Of a DNA stretch of 64,000 nucleotides, positions 53,065 through 62,633 are shown one piece after another. The notes under the pieces were generated by a model. The model ran no database searches. It saw only the letters and a list, made by a program, of their open reading frames with translations, and was not told where the DNA came from. Source of the DNA: Phocaeicola faecium (GTDB taxonomy: Bacteria > Bacteroidota > Bacteroidia > Bacteroidales > Bacteroidaceae); assembly GCF_014837055.1 (NCBI RefSeq), contig NZ_JACSPQ010000001.1:857035-921034 (forward strand). The letters are read 5' to 3'. Positions within the stretch are counted from its first letter, which is position 1. The number at the start of each line of letters is the position of its first letter. The position numbers and the translations under genes are program-made.

Positions 53065-54864
53065 CTATACGATTCTCACCCCACCCTTGTCTGCCGAGCT
53101 TACCATGCTGGCATAAGCGCGTAAGGCTTTCGATACTTCCCGGTTTCGAGTCAGCGGAGCCATCGGACGGGCAGCCAGCTCTTCATCGCTCAGCCGCACA
53201 TTGATGGTACGGTTGGGAATATCTATTTCTATAATGTCTCCGTCTATTATCTTTCCGATGTTTCCGCCTGCTGCCGCTTCAGGGGAAATATGCCCGATGC
53301 TCAGTCCCGAAGTTCCTCCGCTAAAACGTCCGTCGGTTATCAATGCACATTCTTTACCCAAATGTTTCGATTTGATATACGATGTAGGATATAACATTTC
53401 CTGCATTCCCGGACCTCCTTTGGGGCCTTCGTGAGTAATCACCACTACATCGCCGCTCACTACCTTTCCTCCCAAGATACCTTCACAGGCAGCTTCCTGA
53501 GAGTCGAACACCTTAGCCGGACCAGCAAACTTCCAGATGCTTTCGTCTACGCCTGCGGTTTTCACCACACAGCCGTCTTGAGCTATATTTCCCTTCAACA
53601 CAGCCAGTCCGCCGTCTTTGCTGTACGCATGTTGCAGGTCACGGATACATCCTGTCGCACGGTCGGTATCCAGTTCCCGATAAACATTATTCTGCGAACC
53701 GAGGGCGATATTGAACTTCCCGCCCGGAGCGCTGGTGTAAATACGCAAAGCCTCTGCATCCACCTCCGGTTTACAAACATCGTATCGGGTAATGGCCTCT
53801 GCCAGTGTAGTACCATCTACACGGTGAACCGACGTATCGAGCAGTCCGCCTTTTGCCAACTCGCCCAAGATGTTCAGGATACCTCCTGCGCGGTTCACAT
53901 CCTGAATGTGGTATTTCTGTGTATTGGGAGCTACCTTACAGAGGCAAGGAACACGGCGTGACAGCATGTCAATGTCGTCCATCTTAAAATCAACTTCCGC
54001 TTCATGGGCTATCGCCAGAAGATGAAGCACCGTGTTAGTCGACCCTCCCATCGCTATATCCAGCGTCATGGCATTCAAGAAAGCCTGACGAGTGGCTATG
54101 CTTCGCGGAAGTACGCTGTCATCGCCTTCTTCGTAATACTTAAAGGCATTTTTTACTATCAGTGCAGCCGCATCTTTAAAGAGCTGTTTCCGATTAATAT
54201 GAGTAGCCACCACCGTTCCGTTTCCCGGCAATGCCAACCCGATAGCCTCATTCAGACAGTTCATCGAATTGGCTGTAAACATGCCCGAACAGCTTCCGCA
54301 TCCGGGACAGGCATGACGTTCGATTTCGGCAACATCGGCATCGCTCACCGTGGGGTCTGCCGACTTTATCATCGCATCAATAAGGTCAAGATGCTGTCCG
54401 TTCCATTCGCCAGCCTCCATCGGGCCTCCCGACACGAACACCGTAGGGATATTCAAACGCATGGCAGCCATCAGCATCCCCGGCGTGATTTTATCGCAAT
54501 TAGAGATACACACCATCGCATCGGCTTTATGGGCATTGACCATGTACTCCACACTGTCGGCAATCAGGTCGCGTGAGGGCAACGAATACAGCATACCGTC
54601 ATGGCCCATCGCAATGCCATCGTCGATGGCTATGGTGTTAAACTCTGCGGCAAAGCAGCCTAACTTTTCTATTTCGGCTTTTACCTGCTGACCGATTTCG
54701 TGCAGATGCGTATGTCCGGGAACAAACTGCGTAAACGAGTTTACCACAGCTATAATCGGTTTACCCATCATTTCTTTCTTCATTCCGTTTGCCACCCACA
54801 AGGCTCTTGCACCTGCCATGCGGCGACCTTCCGTACTCATCGAACTGCGTAACTGATGTTTCAT
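53065..54864 (-). CDS. ilvD: Dihydroxy-acid dehydratase
   Basis: 599 residues. The iron-sulfur ligands are in [11 protein letters not shown] and [33 protein letters not shown], and the end has SDGRFSGG-like [26 protein letters not shown]. It dehydrates dihydroxyvalerate and its C6 homologue to the keto acids of Val, Leu and Ile. The Fe-S cluster is oxygen-sensitive. It is the first structural gene after the leader and attenuator. Confidence 0.95.
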   Translation of the reverse strand: MKHQLRSSMSTEGRRMAGARALWVANGMKKEMMGKPIIAVVNSFTQFVPGHTHLHEIGQQVKAEIEKLGCFAAEFNTIAIDDGIAMGHDGMLYSLPSRDLIADSVEYMVNAHKADAMVCISNCDKITPGMLMAAMRLNIPTVFVSGGPMEAGEWNGQHLDLIDAMIKSADPTVSDADVAEIERHACPGCGSCSGMFTANSMNCLNEAIGLALPGNGTVVATHINRKQLFKDAAALIVKNAFKYYEEGDDSVLPRSIATRQAFLNAMTLDIAMGGSTNTVLHLLAIAHEAEVDFKMDDIDMLSRRVPCLCKVAPNTQKYHIQDVNRAGGILNILGELAKGGLLDTSVHRVDGTTLAEAITRYDVCKPEVDAEALRIYTSAPGGKFNIALGSQNNVYRELDTDRATGCIRDLQHAYSKDGGLAVLKGNIAQDGCVVKTAGVDESIWKFAGPAKVFDSQEAACEGILGGKVVSGDVVVITHEGPKGGPGMQEMLYPTSYIKSKHLGKECALITDGRFSGGTSGLSIGHISPEAAAGGNIGKIIDGDIIEIDIPNRTINVRLSDEELAARPMAPLTRNREVSKALRAYASMVSSADKGGVRIV

Positions 54865-54881
54865 CTCTTTCTCTCTTTTTC

Positions 54882-54920
54882 AATTAAAAAGCCTCTCTCA
54901 TCATCGGTGAGAAAGGCTTT
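54882..54920 (-). terminator. ilv operon attenuator (intrinsic terminator)
   Basis: On the minus strand AAAGCCTTTCTC (54920-54909) pairs with GAGAGAGGCTTT (54899-54888) with one mismatch and a 9-base loop; TTTTT follows. It lies 24 bases before ilvD. Its 5' arm overlaps the partner of an alternative antiterminator helix. Confidence 0.88.
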
Positions 54921-54966
54921 CATACATATCTTTATTTCACAACTACATACGCGAAACTTCCTCACC
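54906..54966 (-). promoter_or_regulatory. ilv antiterminator helix
   Basis: GGTGAGGAAG (minus, 54966-54957), inside leader codons 26-29, can pair over 10 bp with one G-U to CTTTCTCACC (54915-54906), which is the 5' arm and loop of the attenuator. The two helices exclude each other. Confidence 0.75.
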
Positions 54967-55041
54967 TCTTGGTGTCATCACCACGACGCGAATAATAATA
55001 TGCAGGACTGCCAAGTTTGCCAATGTATGAGTTGATGTCAT
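54943..55041 (-). CDS. ilvL: ilv operon leader peptide
   Basis: 32 residues. After MTSTHTLANLAVLH come three Ile codons (ATT x3), an Arg, then three Val codons (GTC GTG GTG), and the frame ends TAG. Upstream are Leu (TTG x2, CTG) and Val codons, so all three branched-chain amino acids are represented. It lies about 23 bases after a consensus promoter start and before an attenuator and ilvD. A ribosome stalled at the Ile/Val run would leave codons 26-29 free to form the antiterminator; one that reaches the stop would block it. This is classical leader-peptide attenuation by design; expression is not shown. Confidence 0.88.
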   Translation of the reverse strand: MTSTHTLANLAVLHIIIRVVVMTPRGEEVSRM

Positions 55042-55070
55042 AATTAAATATCTGTTTTGTTTTACAAATG

Positions 55071-55101
55071 CAAAGGTAAAGTCTTTTTTATTATAAACAA
55101 A
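55071..55101 (-). promoter_or_regulatory. Promoter of the ilv operon
   Basis: On the minus strand TTTG (55098-55101), a 19-base spacer, and TACCTTTG (55071-55078): a full -33/-7 match. The remainder of the 55102-55183 gap shows no gene. Confidence 0.82.
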
Positions 55102-55183
55102 TAAATTGACACTTTTTTTTCGAATAAACTAATATTCGTAAGTATTCATTTGTTTTTATTGTCAGTTTATCAATAAGCTCATC

Positions 55184-55231
55184 ATAAAAAAGCCTGCCCG
55201 CCTTCTGCAAGATGCAGGCAGGCGGGCAGGC
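55184..55231 (-). terminator. Terminator of the S46 peptidase pair
   Basis: GCCTGCCCGCC and GGCGGGCAGGC form an 11-bp stem (55192-55202 with 55221-55231); further inner pairing is possible. A T run follows on the minus strand. Confidence 0.88.
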
Positions 55232-55257
55232 ATATCAAGATGATATCTGTTTTTGTC

Positions 55258-57426
55258 TTAACGGATAATCGTCATTTCGTCTATCAGATGACGCGCTCCG
55301 GCATATTTGTCTATAATAAATAATGTGTAGCGAATGTCAACACAAGCGGCGCGTTGCAACTGGGGATTATAAGCGATATCGCCTGTCAGCCCTTCGTAGT
55401 TGCGGTCGAAGCCGGTACCGATAAGTTCACCTTTCGCATTAAACACCGGCGAACCCGAATTACCTCCGGTATTGTCGGTTGCCGTAGCAAAGCAAACCGG
55501 CATTCTGCCATCGGGCATCGCATACTCGCCATAATCTTTCTTTTCGTAAAGTTCTTTCAGCTTAGCGGGCACTACAAACTCCGGATTATCGGGGTCTTCT
55601 TTTTCCATCACGCCTTTTAAGGTAGTGTAATATAAATACTCCACACCGTCAACAGGTTCGTACGAGCCTATTTTACCGTAAGTCAGACGCAACGTAGAGT
55701 TGGCATCCGGATAAATAGCTTTCCCCTGTCGGCGACGCAGTTCCAACATACCTGCCACCCACGTTTTATGGGCAAGGTTGTAGGCGTTCGTTTCAGCCTT
55801 CATAGCGTCGCTCGTAGCCTGATATCCTTCTTTTACCGACTTGGCGTAGATTACCATCGGGTCATTTTCCAACGTTTCCGCAGCAGGGCGTTTCAAGAAT
55901 TTCTCCAACGCTTCGGCACTGCTGAAAATGGAACGGGTGAAACAAGCGTCTACAAACGCATCGGTACTGCCCTGATATTTATCGTCAATCAGACGGAACA
56001 CACTGATGCGTTGCGCAGCCGGTATCAAACGGGCATAAAGCGCAATAAGCTGTTTCGACACCTTGCAGTCTACCGACGGACTGTAATCTTTATTGAAGAA
56101 TTTCTTTCCTGCCTCGCGGAGCTGTTGGGTTTCTTCGGCTATCGCTTTTTTGTTTTTCTGCTGCAAAGCCTCCAAAAGGTTATCGGTATTGGGGATTTCA
56201 GAAAACTCCGTACCCAACATCAGCGCTTCATAGATGGCTTGCTGGTGATAAACCGCATCCCGACGTTTTGCCACGATGTCTTTAATGGTTTCGTATGCTT
56301 TAAGGTAATCATCATTACCAGTCTCGCGTCCGAACTCAAGCAAGCTCTCCTGCTGTTTTTTCTTCGTATTCAACACCTTCAGCCGTACCAGTCCCTCGTT
56401 CATGCCAATGGCGTTTTTCCAATAATTGGCAGACGAAGCATACTTGGCAGCATACTGGATGCGGGTTTTGTCATCTTTGCTCATCTCCTCACCCAACACG
56501 CGCAAACGCACTCCGCGCACGGTGTCGCGCATGAAGTTGGTGGTTTGCATACGTTCTTCCACTTCATCGCTTATCATATAACGCCAGTTGCGTCCGGGGA
56601 ATCCCATGACGAAAGTAAAGTCGCCCTCTTTCACACCCCGCAGGTTGATGGCGATGTGTTTCTTTACGCGCAGCGGAACATTATCGGCACTGTATTCTGC
56701 CGGTTTTCCGTCTTTCGACGCATAAATACGGAAGATAGAAAAGTCGCCGCAGTGACGGGGCCACATCCAGTTATCCGTATCGGCTCCGAATTTTCCGATA
56801 GAAGAAGGAGGAGCTCCTACCATGCGCACATCCTTATAAACGGTCTTCACAAACAGATAGTATTTGTTGGCACCGTAAAACGGCTTCAGTTCGAGAACAG
56901 TAAACGTATCGACAGCAATGTTTTCCTGTTCGGCAAAACGCGATGCCACCGTAGACAGGTACGACGGAGACAGATAGTTCAACCCTTCCGGGTCTTCGTC
57001 TTTAGCCAACTGTTCGCGCACGTAATCTGTCACGTCAAGGATACGGTCGATAAACGTCACCGTAAGCCCGCTGCAAGGAAGCTCCTGCGAGCGGTTCATA
57101 GCCCAAAAGCCATCCGTCAGGTAATCATGTTCCACCGAGCTGTGTTGCTGGATGTATTTATACCCGCAGTGATGGTTGGTGAGCACCAAACCTTCTGCCG
57201 AAATGACTTCGCCCGTACAGCCGCCTCCGAAGTGGACAACGGCATCTTTCAGGCTGATGCTGTCGGGGCAATATATCTGGTCGATACCGATATCCAGTCC
57301 CAGCTCACGCATTGCCGCCGCATTTTGCTGCTTCAGGTCGGTCAGCATCCACATGCCTTCATCGGCACGCGCCGTAGAGACCGCCAACGAGCCCAGCAAA
57401 GAGCACAATAAAATCGCTTTTTTCAT
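55258..57426 (-). CDS. S46 dipeptidyl peptidase, Dpp11-like (Asp/Glu-specific predicted)
   Basis: 722 residues with a signal peptide (MKKAILLCSLLGSLAVSTARA) and the S46 start DEGMWML. Catalytic His is in VLTNHHCGY (near 85), the catalytic Asp in [17 protein letters not shown] (DTDNW), and the nucleophile Ser657 in [10 protein letters not shown]. In Porphyromonas gingivalis S46 enzymes the residue 18 after the Ser sets specificity: Arg in DPP11, Gly in DPP7. Here it is Arg675 (GTGFDRNYEG), so removal of dipeptides with acidic P1 residues is predicted. It acts in the periplasm. It follows its paralogue by 16 bases. Confidence 0.88.
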   Translation of the reverse strand: MKKAILLCSLLGSLAVSTARADEGMWMLTDLKQQNAAAMRELGLDIGIDQIYCPDSISLKDAVVHFGGGCTGEVISAEGLVLTNHHCGYKYIQQHSSVEHDYLTDGFWAMNRSQELPCSGLTVTFIDRILDVTDYVREQLAKDEDPEGLNYLSPSYLSTVASRFAEQENIAVDTFTVLELKPFYGANKYYLFVKTVYKDVRMVGAPPSSIGKFGADTDNWMWPRHCGDFSIFRIYASKDGKPAEYSADNVPLRVKKHIAINLRGVKEGDFTFVMGFPGRNWRYMISDEVEERMQTTNFMRDTVRGVRLRVLGEEMSKDDKTRIQYAAKYASSANYWKNAIGMNEGLVRLKVLNTKKKQQESLLEFGRETGNDDYLKAYETIKDIVAKRRDAVYHQQAIYEALMLGTEFSEIPNTDNLLEALQQKNKKAIAEETQQLREAGKKFFNKDYSPSVDCKVSKQLIALYARLIPAAQRISVFRLIDDKYQGSTDAFVDACFTRSIFSSAEALEKFLKRPAAETLENDPMVIYAKSVKEGYQATSDAMKAETNAYNLAHKTWVAGMLELRRRQGKAIYPDANSTLRLTYGKIGSYEPVDGVEYLYYTTLKGVMEKEDPDNPEFVVPAKLKELYEKKDYGEYAMPDGRMPVCFATATDNTGGNSGSPVFNAKGELIGTGFDRNYEGLTGDIAYNPQLQRAACVDIRYTLFIIDKYAGARHLIDEMTIIR

Positions 57427-57442
57427 ACTGAGTGTGATTATT

Positions 57443-59614
57443 TTATTCTACAATCGTCATTTCGTCAATCAAATTCTTACAGCCGCCCAACTTCTCGATG
57501 ATGAACAACACGTAACGAATATCCACCGCGATGCAACGCTGAAGGTTATTGTCGAAATTGATATCACCTGAAAGAGACTCCCAGTTGCCGTCGAAAGCTG
57601 CTCCGATCAACTCACCGTCGCCATTCATCACCGGCGAACCGGAGTTACCGCCCGTAATATCGTTCGTAGTCAGGAAGCAAGCAGGCATTTCGCCGTTAGG
57701 CAGAGCATAACGTCCGTAATTCTTGGTAGCATAAAGTTCTTTCAACTTAGCAGGCACTACGAATTCCGGATTGTTCGGGTCTTCTTTTTCCATTACCCCT
57801 TTCAGTGTGGTATAATATTTATAGTGAACACCGTCTTTCGGGTCATACGATTTCACGTTTCCATACGTAAGACGGATAGTGAAGTTTGCATCCGGAGCTT
57901 TCGGCGTGGGAGCATACATTTCGCACAGTCCGCGAACATAAGTTTTATGCAACAGATTGATATCGCCGTTTGCCTCATCCAGCTTGTTGGTCAACTCCTT
58001 ATACATATCGCTTACCGCGTTTGCATATTGTGCCGACAGGTCTTTGTCGATGGCTTCCCAGGTAGGATTAGCGATGAAGGCATTGAAATTTTTCTCATTG
58101 GCAAAGATGCTGTTGTCATACAAAGCGTCTACGTAAGCATTGTAATCGCCCTTAAACTCGGTCTGGATGGTTTTGTAGAATCCGGGCAATGCTTCTGCCG
58201 GCACACTTCCGGCGTACAGCGGCAGCAATACCTTAGCCACCTTGCGGTCTACCTCGTGGTCGTAATCCTTGTTATGGATTTCGGCGTAAGCCTCTTTCAA
58301 GTCGGCTATCGCCTTTTCGATGTCTTTCTTTTTGTTCTTTTCCAAAGCCACACCCAAGTCGCTCAAAACCGACACTTTAGAAGCCAACGAAAATTCGATA
58401 CCGTTACGGAACGTTTCCGCAAAGTAAGTCAACTGGGTACGAATCGGCAATACGCGGTCTACATAAGCATCAATCTGCCCCACCACCTTTGCATACGCAT
58501 CGTTGTTTTTACTGTTGGCAAACTCAAGGAATTTTACTTCCTGCTCTGCCTTCGCCTCCAACACCTTATTATCGATGATGGCTTTATTCATACCGATGGA
58601 GTTTTTCCAGTAGTTGCTTGACGATGCAAACTTGCTGGCATACTGGATGCGCACTTTATCGCTGGCAGCCATTTCTTTACGCAACACAGCCTGACGTGCC
58701 TCGCGCACGGCAATGCGGGGGATATTCGTACCCTCCATACGCAAGCGCACTTCGCTCTCGGTAAGGTAACGGCTTGTACTGCCGGGGAATCCCATAATCA
58801 TGGCATAATCGCCTTCCTGCAACCCTTTCAGCGAGATGGCAAGATGTTTTTTCACTTTGAGAGGAACGTTCTCAGGACTATATTCTGCCGGGTTACCGTT
58901 TTTATCGGCATAGATACGGAACACAGAGAAGTCGCACGTATGCCGGGGCCACATCCAGTTATCCGTTTCGCCGCCAAACTTACCGATGGATGAAGGCGGG
59001 GCAGCCACCATGCGCACGTCGCTGTACGTTTTAATGAAAAACAAATAATATTTATTGCCCTCGTAGAACGGAAGCGCTTGGGTAGAAATGCCCGGTTTGC
59101 CCTTCAGGTCGCTCTTCTTCAGTCCCTCGTCGGCAAGTTTTTTCAGATACTTGCTGCCGAATGATTCGGCTTCGGTAACCTTTCCTTTTTTGATATCCTC
59201 GTTCACCTTGTCGGTAACATCCACAATGCGTTCTACAAACTTGAATGTCAACCCCGGAGTAGGCAACTCTTCCGCATAGCTTTTTGCCCAAAATCCGTCG
59301 GTAAGGTAATCATGCTCAACCGAGCTGTGCTGCTGGATGGCATCGTAACCACAATGATGGTTTGTCAGAATCAATCCGTTCGGCGAAATGATTTCGCCCG
59401 TACATCCGCGTCCGAATATACCTATTGCATCTTTCAACGTCACATGGTCCGGACTATAAATATCGGCAATATCCATTGCCAACCCTTGCGCTTTCATGCG
59501 CTCGGCAAGGTTTTGTTCCTGCATAAGCTGGAGTAACCACATACCCTCGTCCGCCTTTGCCGGAGTGAAGGCTGCACAAATCAATGCGAGTGCTAATACT
59601 TTCAGTTTTTTCAT
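57443..59614 (-). CDS. S46 dipeptidyl peptidase, Dpp7-like (hydrophobic P1 predicted)
   Basis: 723 residues with a signal peptide ([21 protein letters not shown]) and the family start [10 protein letters not shown]. Catalytic His is in ILTNHHCGY, the Asp region is [19 protein letters not shown], and the nucleophile Ser658 is in [10 protein letters not shown]. Position +18 from Ser is Gly676 ([10 protein letters not shown]), the DPP7-type residue, which predicts preference for hydrophobic P1. Together with the downstream Dpp11-like gene it would cover both classes of dipeptide. It is probably first of a two-gene operon. Confidence 0.88.
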   Translation of the reverse strand: MKKLKVLALALICAAFTPAKADEGMWLLQLMQEQNLAERMKAQGLAMDIADIYSPDHVTLKDAIGIFGRGCTGEIISPNGLILTNHHCGYDAIQQHSSVEHDYLTDGFWAKSYAEELPTPGLTFKFVERIVDVTDKVNEDIKKGKVTEAESFGSKYLKKLADEGLKKSDLKGKPGISTQALPFYEGNKYYLFFIKTYSDVRMVAAPPSSIGKFGGETDNWMWPRHTCDFSVFRIYADKNGNPAEYSPENVPLKVKKHLAISLKGLQEGDYAMIMGFPGSTSRYLTESEVRLRMEGTNIPRIAVREARQAVLRKEMAASDKVRIQYASKFASSSNYWKNSIGMNKAIIDNKVLEAKAEQEVKFLEFANSKNNDAYAKVVGQIDAYVDRVLPIRTQLTYFAETFRNGIEFSLASKVSVLSDLGVALEKNKKKDIEKAIADLKEAYAEIHNKDYDHEVDRKVAKVLLPLYAGSVPAEALPGFYKTIQTEFKGDYNAYVDALYDNSIFANEKNFNAFIANPTWEAIDKDLSAQYANAVSDMYKELTNKLDEANGDINLLHKTYVRGLCEMYAPTPKAPDANFTIRLTYGNVKSYDPKDGVHYKYYTTLKGVMEKEDPNNPEFVVPAKLKELYATKNYGRYALPNGEMPACFLTTNDITGGNSGSPVMNGDGELIGAAFDGNWESLSGDINFDNNLQRCIAVDIRYVLFIIEKLGGCKNLIDEMTIVE

Positions 59615-59682
59615 TGCTTTATTTTTTACATGAGTCTATTAAAATAATCCGTCAGGCCACACGCTACGACCTGTCTGAACTG

Positions 59683-59690
59683 CAAAAATA
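59683..59690 (-). promoter_or_regulatory. Candidate -7 element for the S46 operon
   Basis: TATTTTTG on the minus strand, 68 bases before the Dpp7-like ATG. The -33 box is not clear. Confidence 0.45.
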
Positions 59691-59782
59691 GTAAAAAAAA
59701 GAACATTCCCCCGTAAATCAGTAATAATCCTCTATATAGTTTAATTTATGATAATTTTTTTCCTACCCTAACCGAAAGATTA

Positions 59783-59790
59783 TACCTTTG
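59783..59790 (+). promoter_or_regulatory. Candidate -7 element for the DUF4369 lipoprotein gene
   Basis: TACCTTTG, followed by AAGGAG (59807-59812) and the ATG at 59818. The -33 region is only T-rich. Confidence 0.55.
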
Positions 59791-59817
59791 CTGTGTAAAA
59801 TTCAAAAGGAGATTTAC

Positions 59818-60516
59818 ATGTTTAGATTTTGTTTTTTCCTGTTGTGTGCTGTTCTATGCGCCTCTTGCAGTAAAAAGTATAAAATAGAGGGCTCTTCTTC
59901 CGTCTCTACGCTTGACGGCAAGATGCTTTTTATCAAAGTACCGACGGGCGATAACCTGATTGATATAGACTCGGCAGAAATCATACACGGCCTGTTCAAG
60001 ATGAAAGGAAAGGTCGACTCTACAGTTTTCACGATGCTATACATGGATGACAAGAAAATCATCCCCATCGTGCTTGAGCAGGGTAACATTTCTATCCGGA
60101 TAGATAATGCGCGCATCACCATCAAAGGTACACCGCTGAATGACAGTTTCAACAATTTCATTTTGAGCCAGAACTCGCTGGACGACCGCGCTTCGGAAGT
60201 AGAGTACGAAGAAAGCCGCATGATTATGGACGGCACGTATGGACCGCAGGAGCAACACGAAATTGTAAGAAAACGCAACCAACTGCAAGAAGAGCGAAAC
60301 AATCTCATCAAAAACTTTATCCAAGACAATTACGAAAATGCGCTGGGGCCGGGCATCTTTTTCTGGATAGGAAGCAACATGCCGTTCCCGTTTCTTACGC
60401 CCACGATGGAGGAAATCGTAGAAAAGGCTCCCGATTCGTTCAAGAATAATCCGATGGTAAAAGACTATGTGAGTGCCGCACGCAGCAACATGGAAAAGAT
60501 GGGTATCATTCACTGA
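59818..60516 (+). CDS. DUF4369-type lipoprotein
   Basis: 232 residues from the ATG at 59818, chosen over an upstream frame start because it begins the lipoprotein signal (MFRFCFFLLCAVLCASCSKK, Cys in the lipobox). The body (YKIEGSSSVSTLDGKMLFIKVPTGDNLIDIDSAEIIHGLFKMKGKVDSTVFTMLYMDDKKIIPIVLEQGNISIRID) matches DUF4369, usually the N-terminal part of thioredoxin-like lipoproteins. Here no thioredoxin CxxC domain follows; the last ~100 residues are helical. Its function is unknown. Confidence 0.75.
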   Translation: MFRFCFFLLCAVLCASCSKKYKIEGSSSVSTLDGKMLFIKVPTGDNLIDIDSAEIIHGLFKMKGKVDSTVFTMLYMDDKKIIPIVLEQGNISIRIDNARITIKGTPLNDSFNNFILSQNSLDDRASEVEYEESRMIMDGTYGPQEQHEIVRKRNQLQEERNNLIKNFIQDNYENALGPGIFFWIGSNMPFPFLTPTMEEIVEKAPDSFKNNPMVKDYVSAARSNMEKMGIIH

Positions 60517-60602
60517 TTTTTTCTACCCATAGAACCGGTCGGTTCTACCCATAGAAACACTGAGCTTTCCGAATAGAAACCACCTGCCTTTCGAATAGAA
60601 AA
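60517..60602 (+). repeat. Intergenic palindromic repeat, copy E (module-1 tandem form)
   Basis: TTCTACCCATAGAA occurs twice (60521-60534 and 60543-60556), each with TTCTA/TAGAA arms, followed by two GAATAGAA units (60571 and 60593). It starts at the stop of the lipoprotein gene and abuts a terminator. The GCTAACGGTAGCG module of the other copies is missing. Confidence 0.65.
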
Positions 60603-60604
60603 AA

Positions 60605-60665
60605 ATGCGGGGACATTTCGAGTGAAACGAACGTTACGTTCTGTCGAAATGTCCCCGCGTTTTTA
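60605..60665. terminator. Bidirectional terminator
   Basis: GCGGGGACATTTCGA (60607-60621) pairs with its exact complement at 60644-60658, around a 22-base loop with a further small helix (GAACG/CGTTC), and A/T runs at both feet. Confidence 0.9.
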
Positions 60666-60689
60666 TTGGGATAATGCGCTGAATTCGGC

Positions 60690-61421
60690 TTATTTGTATT
60701 TTTCGTCCAACCCGCTTGCTATCGACTTATACGATTCTTCCATCAGCATTTCGAGATTTTCCGTACCCTTCTTCCCTATCGGATAGATGGGTTTATGAAT
60801 GGTAAGCGTCAGCGGATGACGCGACAGGAGTTTTCCGGTACGGGGAAATATTTCGAACGAACCGTTTATCGTCATCGGCACGACAGGCATTTGAAGCTGG
60901 TCGGCAATGAAAAAAGCTCCTTTTTTAAATTCGTTCATCTTACCCGTAAACGTGCGGCGTCCTTCGGGGAAAACCATGAGTGAAGTACCGTTGGTCAGCA
61001 CCCGTTCGGCATACTTGATGGTTTTATACATCGAACGCGGATTCGACTTGTCGACGAAGATGAAACCTGCCGACTCGCACGCTTTTCCCACAAACGGAAT
61101 CTTGCGCAGACTTTTCTTCATCATCCACTTGAAGTTCCTCCCCAAGAAGCCGTAAATCAGGAAGATATCAAACGCTCCCTGATGATTGGCAAGGAAAACA
61201 TACGAGGTATGATGGTCGATATTTTCGCGCCCTTCGACCTTTACCGGCAACAAGAAAACAAGGCACGTCAGTTGCGACCAGATTTTTCCGGGATAATATC
61301 CCCAGAAGTGTCCGTTCCCCAGCCAGCAACCAACCATCGTGGTGAGAGCGGTAAGCAACGTAAGAACGATAAAGATAGGTAATCCGATACAAATTTGGTA
61401 AACAATATACAAATATCTCAT
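60690..61421 (-). CDS. 1-acyl-sn-glycerol-3-phosphate acyltransferase (PlsC-like)
   Basis: 243 residues. An N-terminal membrane segment (about 9-33) is followed by the acyltransferase motifs: HX4D in FLANHQGAFDIFL, GFIFVDKSNPRSMYKT, the substrate motif MVFPEGRRTFTGK, and PVVPMTINGSFEIFPR. It would acylate lysophosphatidic acid at the inner membrane in phospholipid synthesis. It is last in the leftward cluster after the metallophosphoesterase gene and is followed by a terminator. Confidence 0.9.
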   Translation of the reverse strand: MRYLYIVYQICIGLPIFIVLTLLTALTTMVGCWLGNGHFWGYYPGKIWSQLTCLVFLLPVKVEGRENIDHHTSYVFLANHQGAFDIFLIYGFLGRNFKWMMKKSLRKIPFVGKACESAGFIFVDKSNPRSMYKTIKYAERVLTNGTSLMVFPEGRRTFTGKMNEFKKGAFFIADQLQMPVVPMTINGSFEIFPRTGKLLSRHPLTLTIHKPIYPIGKKGTENLEMLMEESYKSIASGLDEKYK

Positions 61422-61447
61422 AAATCAGTTTTTGTGATGATAAACAA

Positions 61448-62602
61448 TTATTTTTCTTTCTGTAAAGTGATGACTGTGATTTCAGGCCATGCCCCCAAGC
61501 GCATCGGGAACAGTACGTAGCCCAAACCTATATTGACATAAAGTCCGCGCTTGCCTTCCAGATACATTCCGCAATGCTCAGGATAAATGAATTGGGAAGG
61601 CGAAAATCCGAACACACTGACCTGCATTTCGTGGGTATGCCCTGCCAACATCAGTTGAATGTCTGTTTTGGGCAACACCTCACGCCGCCAGTGGGTCGGG
61701 TCGTGACTCAACAGCACTTTAAACATGCCATCCGTTCCGCGCAAGGCTTTGGGCAAGTCGCCGAGGTCTGGGAAAGGCGGATTCCCGCTGTTCTCCACTC
61801 CCACCAGCGCTATCGAATCATTTCCCCTGCGGATGATACGATTTTCGTTAAGCAACATCTGCCACCCCATACGGTTCTCGCGACTGATAAGCGTATCGAC
61901 ATTCGCCAATCGCTCAGCTTCCGAATTCCAATGAGTATAAGTGGCATAATCATGATTGCCCAAGATGGAATAAACACCGTCTTTTGCTTTCAACTGTGAG
62001 AATACAGGCATCAAGTCTTTCATTTCATCGGCACGGCTGTTCACCAAATCGCCGGTAAACACCGCCAAGTCAGGATGCTGCTCATTACACAGGCGGATAG
62101 CATCTTGCAAGGCTTCCTGATTCCGCTCCCAGCTGCCGGAATGAATGTCTGATATTTGCAGAATCCGATAACCGTTGAACGCATCGGGGAGGTCGGGCGA
62201 GACAAACGTTACTTCATTCACCCGGAAATTTTCTTTCCCCTTTGTCCCTCCGTAATAAATATAACAAAACACAGCCAATGCCGGAATCAAAGAAATCATG
62301 CCGTGAGGAACGGCACACCGGAACAGCTTACCGACACCGCGCAGCAAAAGACTGGAAAGGACGTATACCAGTTTCGGCACAGCAATACATAACGTAACCA
62401 CAAGATATACCCCGAAATAGTGTCCGAAATTTTCGTTGATAATCAGAAAAACCAACAATACCAGCAGCAGCAACACGGTAGGCAGCCAATACAGCCTCTT
62501 TATCCACTTACGCTGCGCACCACGTACGTATACTTTATAGATATACCAGTCGGGCAGCAACAGCAGGAGAAGAAACATTAATGATACTCTCAGTAAAATC
62601 AT
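61448..62602 (-). CDS. Membrane-anchored metallophosphoesterase
   Basis: 384 residues. Several hydrophobic segments (about 5-20, 40-55, 64-85 and 105-120) precede a calcineurin-like domain (about 140-384) with ISDIHSGSWERN, VFTGDLVNSRAD, ILGNHDYATY, LLSHDPTHWRRE and MLAGHTHEMQVS. The set of metal ligands is complete. This YkuE-like layout acts at the membrane, possibly on lipid-linked phosphate; the substrate is unknown. It lies upstream of the PlsC-like gene by 26 bases. Confidence 0.85.
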   Translation of the reverse strand: MILLRVSLMFLLLLLLPDWYIYKVYVRGAQRKWIKRLYWLPTVLLLLVLLVFLIINENFGHYFGVYLVVTLCIAVPKLVYVLSSLLLRGVGKLFRCAVPHGMISLIPALAVFCYIYYGGTKGKENFRVNEVTFVSPDLPDAFNGYRILQISDIHSGSWERNQEALQDAIRLCNEQHPDLAVFTGDLVNSRADEMKDLMPVFSQLKAKDGVYSILGNHDYATYTHWNSEAERLANVDTLISRENRMGWQMLLNENRIIRRGNDSIALVGVENSGNPPFPDLGDLPKALRGTDGMFKVLLSHDPTHWRREVLPKTDIQLMLAGHTHEMQVSVFGFSPSQFIYPEHCGMYLEGKRGLYVNIGLGYVLFPMRLGAWPEITVITLQKEK

Positions 62603-62633
62603 ATATCACACTAATAAAAGATTTTCAATTCTC

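Noticed and set aside
55768-57411. A 547-codon open frame antisense to the Dpp11-like gene
   Set aside because: It is a codon-bias shadow; the minus strand holds a full S46 enzyme with all catalytic residues.
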